Positions 17,652 to 24,553 of a stretch of DNA of 64,000 bases are shown here, piece by piece (position 1 is the stretch's first letter; every line of letters starts with the position of its first letter). The stretch covers positions 992,001 to 1,056,000 of the forward strand of contig NZ_OCND01000001.1 of NCBI RefSeq assembly GCF_900215535.1. The letters are read 5' to 3'. Source of the DNA: Pseudoxanthomonas wuyuanensis. Its GTDB lineage: Bacteria; Pseudomonadota; Gammaproteobacteria; Xanthomonadales; Xanthomonadaceae. Below the pieces are notes generated by a model. That model did no database searches and was not told the origin of the DNA. It saw nothing but the letters and a program-made list of their open reading frames with translations. The translations under genes and the position numbers were made by a program.

Positions 17652-18052
17652 CGGCAACGCCCGCACGAGCGGGCCGGAGTCCGGTGGGGCCTGGCCTTGT
17701 CTGTCTGCACCGCTGGGTTACCGCTATCGTCCACGTTGGCGCAGATTGTATAGCGGTGCATCCGCCCCGCCGGAGTGCGCTTGCACCACGCCCCCTGGAC
17801 GGTCAGCGAGGGACGGATTCGCCATTCCGGCACGGGCCGGGGCCTGTTGATGCCGGCAAGCGCTGGAAAGCCGGCCCCGCCGCCGGCGGTTGACAGTCCG
17901 TCAACCGCCAACGCTGCCGCTTGACGCTTTGCCGGTTCCGGCAGGCGCACCGCCGCCCCAGACTTTGCCGGCGCCTTCACAGGCGATCACCGGCGGCCTG
18001 CATACGCGGCGCCGGCACGCACTCCATCAACCACAGGGGCCATCGCAACGCC
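17652..18052. other. 400-bp intergenic region between tadA and the DUF3592-like gene
   Basis: No gene is supported here; frames on both strands have arginine/proline-rich, low-complexity content. The one clear structure is a perfect 10-bp inverted repeat with a 5-bp centre at 17885-17909. The divergent promoters of tadA and the DUF3592-like gene must lie here, but I see no convincing -35/-10 pair. Confidence 0.6.
17885..17909. promoter_or_regulatory. perfect 10-bp inverted repeat, candidate operator
   Basis: GGCGGTTGAC and its reverse complement GTCAACCGCC are separated by AGTCC. The spacing and the TTGAC core fit a dimeric regulator site overlapping a -35 region better than a terminator, since no T-run follows. 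It lies 144 bp upstream of the DUF3592-like gene that precedes the HTH/ATPase pair. Confidence 0.4.
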
Positions 18053-18583
18053 ATGATCAACATTCCCGTTTCCGACGCTACGCACGCCAGCATCGGCAAG
18101 ATTTCCAGATTCCTCTGCTTCGCCGCTTTCCTGATCTTCGCGGCGCTGCTGAGCTATAGCGCCATTGGCGGCTATTTCCGTTCCAACGCGATTCTCAAGG
18201 ACCACAGCCTGGTGACCGCCCCGGTAACGCTGCAGGACATCGAAGAAAAGAGCGGGCGCAAGGGCCGCAAGAGCTACACCTACCATTTCAGCTATGCGTT
18301 CGAAGCCGGCGGCCAGGCGCGGCGCGGCGAGTTCAGCACCTCCGAAGGCAATTCCATCCCGTACATGGACGAGGGCGCCACCGTCGAAGTGGCCTATTCC
18401 AACGCCGATCCCTCACGGTTCGAACGGCTGCAGCGGCTGCAAAACCAGTCCGGCCTCGGCGGCATGCTCGTGCGGCTGGCGGTGGCATTGCCGGTGTCCG
18501 CGCTGCTGGCGTTCATCGCTCACCTGCTGATCGTTGGCCGGCTGTTCGTGGCCAGGCCCAAGCCAGCCGAAGCCACCGCCTGA
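18053..18583 (+). CDS. DUF3592-like two-span membrane protein
   Basis: A 176-residue protein. A membrane segment at about 18-40 (ISRFLCFAAFLIFAALLSYS region) and one at about 142-163 flank a soluble beta-rich domain with ATVEVAYSNADPSRFE, the hallmark of DUF3592 proteins (extracytoplasmic domain between two helices). The function of the family is unknown. ATG at 18053 is placed just before the first helix. It is 27 bp upstream of the HTH gene on the same strand and may be co-transcribed with it, which makes it a candidate third component. Confidence 0.75.
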   Translation: MINIPVSDATHASIGKISRFLCFAAFLIFAALLSYSAIGGYFRSNAILKDHSLVTAPVTLQDIEEKSGRKGRKSYTYHFSYAFEAGGQARRGEFSTSEGNSIPYMDEGATVEVAYSNADPSRFERLQRLQNQSGLGGMLVRLAVALPVSALLAFIAHLLIVGRLFVARPKPAEATA

Positions 18584-18610
18584 CGCGCAATCCTCGCCGG
18601 ACCGGATTTC

Positions 18611-19906
18611 ATGGACGCGATTGACAGCGATGGCGGCGACGCTAAGGTAACCGGCTGCCTCCTGCCGCCGCCGCTGTCGCCCATGCCCGTCTCAGAATTC
18701 CCGCAACTGCTCGGGCAGCACATGCGCCGCATCCGCGCCAGCGCGGCGGACGTGGCCAGCGAAATCGGCATGAGCCGCGAGGCCGTCAACAACTGGCGCC
18801 AGGGACATTCGCTGCCCAACCGCAAGCATCGGGACAAGGTGCTGGCCTGCGCCGGCTACCTGCGCCTGACCGAGGTGGAAACCAACCGGCTCCTGGTTGC
18901 GGCCGGTTTCGATGCGCAGTTCCCTGCCGAGGCCGCCACCGCCACGGGCGGCTCTTCGGTACCGGCTGCCGCGCCGCCCGCGGTGGCGCAGTTGTTCGAC
19001 CGCCTGCAGCAGATGCGTCCCTACCCGATCATCATGCTGCTGACGCAGGCGCATTGGGGACAGCCGCCGGAACGCGAGGCGATGCTGGCCGAGGCGGCCC
19101 GCCGCTACGGCCACGACAAGGTATTGCACCTGCACCCGCCCTTCAGCCTGCTCAGCGAGCCGGCCGCGTACTTTTCCGCGCTGGGCCAGCAATGCGGGCT
19201 GACGGGCGTGGACTCGGACTACGCGTTCGAAGCCGCGCTGACGCGCGCGCTGCAACAGCCCGAGCCGTTGTTCTGCCTGGTCAGCCGCTTCGAACAGGGC
19301 GACCCGGTCCAGCGCGACGTGCTGGCCGGCATCCTGCGCAGCCTGAGCGAAATGCACAGCGGCAGGCTGCACCTGCTGATCTGCGGCGGCTCGGCGCTGG
19401 CGGACCTTAAATACCAGGGCGGCGATCTGTCGCTGCTCAACATCGCCGCCACCGAGGTCTGGCCCGAACTCACCGCGGCCGATCTGCAGCGCCAGGCAGG
19501 CACCGCGCACGGTCACGGCCAGGCCGACTGCGAAAGAGCGCTGCGCCTGTCCGGCGGGCATCCGTTGCTGGCGACCGCGGCGCTGGCGCTGCTGGCTGAG
19601 AGCGGCGCCAACGCCAGCGATGAACAACTGGAGGAACAACTGGCAGGCTACGCACCGGTCTGGCAGGCCTTCGTGCCATTGCTGGCCGAACCCGTCCATC
19701 GCGCCACGATTACCGCGTGGCTGCAGCAGCCGCGCGTGGCGATGGCGCGCCCGTACCTGCTCGACCCGGTGCTGCGCAGCCTGTACTGGGCCAACCTGGT
19801 AACCCCGCGCCGGCATGCCGACGGTCTCTGGCTGGAATGGCGCAGCGAGTCGATTCGCCGCGCCGGCCTGCTGATCGCCGAACACGGGCATTCGTCCGAA
19901 CGATGA
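18611..19906 (+). CDS. HTH protein with a P-loop-less STAND/AAA-like domain (unrecognised)
   Basis: A 431-residue protein. Residues about 33-66 form a helix-turn-helix (AADVASEIGMSREAVNNWRQ), the XRE type. After a linker (105-125) comes a domain laid out like a STAND ATPase: a beta-strand PIIMLL, then TQAHWGQPPERE where the P-loop should be, FCLVSRFEQG at 221-230 at the Walker B position, LLICGGSAL at the sensor position and LSGGHPLLATAAL, the lid motif. The Walker A Gly-Lys-Thr is absent, so it probably cannot hydrolyse ATP. Its stop overlaps the ATG of the next gene (ATGA). A second possible start is at 18683 (MPVSEF). Confidence 0.7.
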   Translation: MDAIDSDGGDAKVTGCLLPPPLSPMPVSEFPQLLGQHMRRIRASAADVASEIGMSREAVNNWRQGHSLPNRKHRDKVLACAGYLRLTEVETNRLLVAAGFDAQFPAEAATATGGSSVPAAAPPAVAQLFDRLQQMRPYPIIMLLTQAHWGQPPEREAMLAEAARRYGHDKVLHLHPPFSLLSEPAAYFSALGQQCGLTGVDSDYAFEAALTRALQQPEPLFCLVSRFEQGDPVQRDVLAGILRSLSEMHSGRLHLLICGGSALADLKYQGGDLSLLNIAATEVWPELTAADLQRQAGTAHGHGQADCERALRLSGGHPLLATAALALLAESGANASDEQLEEQLAGYAPVWQAFVPLLAEPVHRATITAWLQQPRVAMARPYLLDPVLRSLYWANLVTPRRHADGLWLEWRSESIRRAGLLIAEHGHSSER

Positions 19907-22140
19907 ACACGGCCGCCTCCCGCACCCCACGGCGCCCCTGGCTGCGCTGGGCGCTGGTTGCCGGCATCGCCTGCTGGGTTGCGGCCATCGCCTGGTTCCT
20001 GGGCAGCCTGCTGTTCGCACCCTGGCTCAATCCCTGGCTGCGCTGGGAAACGCAGCGCGACGGCCACAGCCTGATGCTGCTGCAGCAGAGCCGTTCCGAA
20101 CTGGCGCTGATAAGGCAGGAAGCCGAAGATCGCTGGCGGGCCCAGGGGCAATGGCCCGCCACCATTGCGCTACCCGGGACAACGCTACCCGGTCCGCAGC
20201 TGTTGCATATCGAAGTGCCGCAGCCGCTGGCGCTCGCAGTCCGCTACGGCAACCGCTTCAGCGAAGCATCCGGCTTGCGCGGAACCCGTCTTGAGCTGCG
20301 CTTCGATCCGGACACGCAGATCTGGGCATGCACGACCGGCATACCCGCCCCGTCTTCGCGCTTCGTGCCCGCCGACTGCCGGACCGCCACGCAATGGAGC
20401 GCGTTGGAATGGCTGCTGGCGTTGCTGGCCATCGCCGCAGTGGCGGTAGCCGGTACCGCCGCGGCATTGTTTTTCGCCAATCCGCGCATCCGCGGCTTGC
20501 GCGCCAAGCCACGGCGACTGCGGCGCGAACCGATCGCGGAACTGCCGCAGCTGGATCGGCAGTTCGGCTGGATGCGATGCCGCCAGAGCATGCTCGCTGC
20601 CGCAGCTATCGACCCGGCGGACTGGCGCCAAGCGCTGGGCTTTGCGCAGGCCGGCAGCGCCGTGCGCGCGCAGATGCTGGCCGCGCGCGTCGCCGCGGAG
20701 ACCAGCACCAGCCAGCATTGGCCGCTGCCGGGCATGGTCTGCCAGTGGCGGTTGCCGCTGACCCTGCCGGTGGCGCTGGAACGGGTACTGCTGTATCTGC
20801 CCGATGCGGACATCGAACCTTCGCTGCTGGTCCGGCTGCTGCGCGAACTGCCTTCGGGCCAGGACGTGATACTGGTCGTCAGTCCCGGCGCCGCCTTCGA
20901 CAATGCGCTCAATGGCTTCGCCAACGATCCGGCCAACCTGTGCGTCTGCATCGACCAGGCCGGCCTGAGCGAGTGGTTGCTGCATCCTTCCCCCACCCAG
21001 GTGCTGGTAAGCCTGTTGGGCCGGCAGTTGCAGGTGACCCGGATTTCGCCGTACCAGACGCGCGGCGGCATCACCCGTCCGACGGCGTTCTTCGGCCGCG
21101 AATCGCTGCTGGCGCGGGTGTTGAATCGCGAACCGGGCAACTACCTGCTGGTCGGTGGCCGCCAACTGGGGAAGACCAGCCTGATGAAGGCGATCGAACG
21201 GCGCTTCGCCGGGCATCCGCATGTGCAATGCCATTATCTGTCGCTGCGGGATCACCGGTTTTCGGCCCGCCTGGCGGCAGAACTGGGCCTGCCGGCCGAC
21301 ACCGCCATCGATGCGCTGGTGGAAGAGCTTTCGCGCCGCAGCGATGGCCGTCGCCTGCTGCTGCTGATCGACGAAACCGACCTGTTCCTGCGTGCCGAGG
21401 CCGCTGGCGGCTATGCGCAACTGTCGGCGCTGCGCAGCCTGAGCGAGGAAGGCCGCTGCCATTTCATGCTGGCCGGCTTCTGGGACCTGTACGAAGCGGC
21501 CACGCTCGACTACGCCTCGCCCATCCGCAATTTCGGCGAAGCGATCAACCTGGGCGGACTGGAGCGCGACGCCTGCATCGCGCTGGCGGTCGAACCGCTG
21601 GCCCAGCTTGGCATCCATTTCAACGACCCCGCACTGCCGGGCCTGCTGGCCGAGGCCTGCGGCCATCGCGCCAACCTGGTGGCCATCGCCTGCCAGCAGA
21701 TGCTGGAGCAGCTCGAACGCGGCCAGCGCCTGCTCGACGGCCTGCAACTGGACAGGGCCATGCGTTCTGACGCGATGCTGGACGCGCTGGCCGGCTGGGC
21801 GCGGCTGAGTCCGGATCCGAACGCCTGCCTTGTCGACCGGATCATCGTCTATCGCATCGCGCAAACCTCCCGCCACCGGCCCGGCCCCGGCACGAAAGCG
21901 CAGCCGATGACGCTGGCCGGCACGCTTGCCGATTTCGCCGGCGCAGGCATCGGTGTCGACGCCGAAACCGTACGCCGCTCCTTCGCCAGGCTGCAACTGG
22001 CCTACGTGCTCAGGCGCGAGGGCGAGGGCTACGACTTCGCGGTGCCGTTGTTTATCTCGCAGTTCCAGGCCTGCGAAGTCGCTGCGTTGCTGGCGCGGGA
22101 AATGCAGACCTTGCGCCAGGCCAATCCGTTGCCGCTCTGA
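19903..22140 (+). CDS. membrane-anchored STAND-type ATPase with a pilin-like extracytoplasmic domain (unrecognised)
   Basis: A 745-residue protein in four parts. A membrane helix lies at about 17-40. Residues 45-160 resemble a type IV pilin head: an amphipathic helix, QGQWP, and a final WAC...FVPADCR pair of cysteines (142, 159). A second helix lies at about 166-192, followed by a basic stop-transfer. The cytoplasmic part has FFGRE at 396-400, Walker A GGRQLGKTSLMK at 418-429, Walker B LLLLIDETD at 485-493 and a C-terminal winged-helix-like region (RRSFARLQLAYVLRREGEGY). FFGRE before the P-loop is typical of STAND signalling ATPases. The first 700 bases are not a separate gene. The function is unknown. 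Confidence 0.72.
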   Translation: MNTAASRTPRRPWLRWALVAGIACWVAAIAWFLGSLLFAPWLNPWLRWETQRDGHSLMLLQQSRSELALIRQEAEDRWRAQGQWPATIALPGTTLPGPQLLHIEVPQPLALAVRYGNRFSEASGLRGTRLELRFDPDTQIWACTTGIPAPSSRFVPADCRTATQWSALEWLLALLAIAAVAVAGTAAALFFANPRIRGLRAKPRRLRREPIAELPQLDRQFGWMRCRQSMLAAAAIDPADWRQALGFAQAGSAVRAQMLAARVAAETSTSQHWPLPGMVCQWRLPLTLPVALERVLLYLPDADIEPSLLVRLLRELPSGQDVILVVSPGAAFDNALNGFANDPANLCVCIDQAGLSEWLLHPSPTQVLVSLLGRQLQVTRISPYQTRGGITRPTAFFGRESLLARVLNREPGNYLLVGGRQLGKTSLMKAIERRFAGHPHVQCHYLSLRDHRFSARLAAELGLPADTAIDALVEELSRRSDGRRLLLLIDETDLFLRAEAAGGYAQLSALRSLSEEGRCHFMLAGFWDLYEAATLDYASPIRNFGEAINLGGLERDACIALAVEPLAQLGIHFNDPALPGLLAEACGHRANLVAIACQQMLEQLERGQRLLDGLQLDRAMRSDAMLDALAGWARLSPDPNACLVDRIIVYRIAQTSRHRPGPGTKAQPMTLAGTLADFAGAGIGVDAETVRRSFARLQLAYVLRREGEGYDFAVPLFISQFQACEVAALLAREMQTLRQANPLPL

Positions 22141-22412
22141 GCTGCGAACGCGTTGGCCGGCGCCGCTTCGTAAACCGCGTGGCGCTGGGCGTTGTCCCGA
22201 GCGCCGGCTTCCTCGGAGACGTTCCTCCTGGGAGAAGGAAGAACTTCAATTCTCCAATCCGCCATCAGTCTGTCGCACGCGGTCGACACGCCCTGCTCCA
22301 GTCGCAACAGGTATGCTGGCGTTGCACAGCGTAAAATTCGTTACCTGCCAACGCGACAACGGCGTTCGCATTCGTACCGACTGTCGCCACACGCCCTGGA
22401 AAACACCGCGAG

Positions 22413-23372
22413 ATGAACGATACTTCCCAAGCCGGCAACGGCGGCGTCCAACGTTCCCAGCTCGACCGCCTGCTGGCGCTGGCCGCTGCGCACGAGCCCA
22501 TCCGCACCGCCATCGTCCATCCCTGCGATGCGGTGTCTCTCGGCGGCGCGCTTGAAGCCTTCCGGATGCAGCTGATCGTACCGGTGCTGGTCGGCCCGGC
22601 GGCGAAAATCGCCGCCGCGGCGGTGGAGGCCGGCGAAGACCTCGATGGCATCCGCATCGTTGCGGTCGAACACAGCCACGCGGCGGCCGAGACCGCCTGC
22701 CGGCTGGCGCTGGAAGGCGAAGTCGATGCCATCATGAAGGGCAGCCTGCAGACCGGGGAGCTGCTGGCCGCGGTTGTCGACCGCAACGCGGGCCTGCGCA
22801 CCGACCGCAGGATGAGCCATGTGTTCGTGCTCGACGTGCCGACCTATCCGCGCCCGCTGCTGCTCAGCGATGCGGTCGTCAATATCGCGCCCGACCTGGC
22901 AACCAAGAAGGACATCGTCCAGAACGCCATCGACTGCGCGCATGCCCTCGGCGTGGCCGAACCGCGGGTGGCGGTGCTGGCGGCGGTGGAAACCGTGCAC
23001 GCCAACATGCCTGCGACCACCGATGCGGCGGCGCTGGCCAAGATGGCCGACCGCGGCCAGATCGTCGGCGCCCTGATCGACGGCCCGTTGGCGTTCGACA
23101 ATGCGATTTCCCCGCAGGCTGCCGATACCAAGAACATCGTTTCGCCGGTGGCCGGGATTGCCGACGTATTGATCGTCCCCAACATCGAAGCCGGCAACAT
23201 GCTGGCCAAGCAGCTGGCCTATCTGGCCAACGCGCAATCGGCCGGCATCGTGATGGGAGCGCGGGTGCCGATCATGCTGACCAGCCGCGCCGATGGCCGC
23301 CTGTCGCGGCTGGCCTCCTGCGCCGCCGCGGTGCTGGTCGCGCACCACGAACCCATCAAGCCGCAGCGATGA
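22413..23372 (+). CDS. pta: phosphate acetyl/butyryltransferase
   Basis: A 319-residue single-domain member of the Pta/Ptb family, which exchanges CoA and phosphate on acetyl (or butyryl) groups. Visible conserved stretches are AIVHPCDAVSL, VDAIMKGSLQTGEL, DGPLAFDNAIS and ADVLIVPNIEAGNML. It is much shorter than the three-domain Pta of E. coli, and similar to the short form next to phosphoketolase pathways. Its stop overlaps the acetate kinase start (ATGA), so the pair is translationally coupled and together makes ATP from acetyl-CoA or acetyl phosphate. Confidence 0.9.
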   Translation: MNDTSQAGNGGVQRSQLDRLLALAAAHEPIRTAIVHPCDAVSLGGALEAFRMQLIVPVLVGPAAKIAAAAVEAGEDLDGIRIVAVEHSHAAAETACRLALEGEVDAIMKGSLQTGELLAAVVDRNAGLRTDRRMSHVFVLDVPTYPRPLLLSDAVVNIAPDLATKKDIVQNAIDCAHALGVAEPRVAVLAAVETVHANMPATTDAAALAKMADRGQIVGALIDGPLAFDNAISPQAADTKNIVSPVAGIADVLIVPNIEAGNMLAKQLAYLANAQSAGIVMGARVPIMLTSRADGRLSRLASCAAAVLVAHHEPIKPQR

Positions 23373-24538
23373 GCCGGGCGCTGCTGGTCCTCAACGCCGG
23401 CTCATCCAGCCTCAAGTTTGCCGTGTTCGGCCAGGCTGCCGGGCTGCCGCTGCTGCTCAGGGGAAGCATTTCGCAGCTGGGCCATGCGCCCCGGCTGAAG
23501 ATCCGCTGCCCCGGCGCAGCCGACAGCGAAACTGCGCTGGGCGCCGCGCCGATGCCGCCGGACGCCGCGGTACGGACCGTGTTCGACGAACTCGGCAAGC
23601 GCGACCTGCTTGAGCGGATTGGCGCGGTCGGCCACCGCATCGTGCATGGCGGGCTGACGTTCGCGCAGCCGAGCGTGCTCGATTCGCCCACCCTGGCCAG
23701 GCTGCGCCAACTGGCGCCGCTGGCGCCGCTGCACCAACCCTACAACCTGGACATCGTCGAACTGGCTTCCGGACTGCTGCCCGCGGCGATCCAGATCGGC
23801 GCCTTCGACACCGCCTTTCACGCCGGCCGGCCGCGGCAGGATCGTCTTTACGGCCTGCCGCGCCGGCTCAGCGACGACGGCATCATCGCCTACGGATTCC
23901 ACGGCCTGTCCTATGCCCATGTGGCCACTGTGCTGCGCGCGCGCGACGGCGCGCGCGCAGGCGGCCGCACCATCGTCGCGCACCTGGGCAGTGGCGCCAG
24001 CCTGTGCGCGATGGACGCCGGCCGCAGCGTCGCCACCACGATGGGTTTCTCGGCGCTGGACGGCCTGATCATGAGCTCGCGTTGCGGCTCGCTGGATCCG
24101 GGCATCATCCTGCATCTGATCCGCGAGCGGCAGATGAGCGCCGATGCGGTAAGCGAACTGCTCTACGAGCGCTCCGGCCTGCTCGGCGTATCGGAACTGT
24201 CCGGCGACATGCAGACCTTGCTGCAGAGCGCCGACCCGCATGCCAGCGAGGCCGTCGAGCTGTTCGTCTACCGGATCGGCCGGCAAATCGGTTCGCTGGC
24301 CGCGGCGCTCGGCGGGCTCGATACCTTGGTGTTCACCGCCGGCATCGGCGAGAACGCGCCCATCATTCGCCAGCGCATCGGTGCGGCGGCGGCATGGCTG
24401 GGCGTGGACATCGACCCCGCGCGCAATGGGCAGGGCGAAACCAGCATCGGCTCGGCGGCATCGGCGGTGGAAGTGCTGGTGATAGCGGCGGACGAGGAAC
24501 GCGCTGTCGCCGAAGGGGTCATGGCCTGCCTTGGCTGA
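23369..24538 (+). CDS. ackA: acetate kinase
   Basis: A 389-residue ASKHA-fold kinase: acetyl phosphate + ADP to acetate + ATP. Family signatures are present: LNAGSSSLKFAVF at the N-terminus, GAFDTAFH, GFHGLSY, HLGSGASLCAM (phosphate loop) and TAGIGENAPIIR near the C-terminus. It ends 15 bp from the convergent cation ATPase gene. With phosphoketolase encoded nearby, acetyl phosphate from xylulose-5-P or fructose-6-P is the likely main substrate. Confidence 0.95.
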   Translation: MSRALLVLNAGSSSLKFAVFGQAAGLPLLLRGSISQLGHAPRLKIRCPGAADSETALGAAPMPPDAAVRTVFDELGKRDLLERIGAVGHRIVHGGLTFAQPSVLDSPTLARLRQLAPLAPLHQPYNLDIVELASGLLPAAIQIGAFDTAFHAGRPRQDRLYGLPRRLSDDGIIAYGFHGLSYAHVATVLRARDGARAGGRTIVAHLGSGASLCAMDAGRSVATTMGFSALDGLIMSSRCGSLDPGIILHLIRERQMSADAVSELLYERSGLLGVSELSGDMQTLLQSADPHASEAVELFVYRIGRQIGSLAAALGGLDTLVFTAGIGENAPIIRQRIGAAAAWLGVDIDPARNGQGETSIGSAASAVEVLVIAADEERAVAEGVMACLG

Positions 24539-24553
24539 AGCGCCCTCCACGCC

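Noticed and set aside
17648-17980. Minus-strand 110-codon frame in the tadA/DUF3592 spacer
   Set aside because: No ribosome site, no family, amino acid bias typical of non-coding GC-rich DNA.
22141-22412. Extra gene between the ATPase of the undescribed pair and pta
   Set aside because: Short frames on both strands lack ribosome sites and natural composition; a TAAAAT -10-like box has no matching -35.
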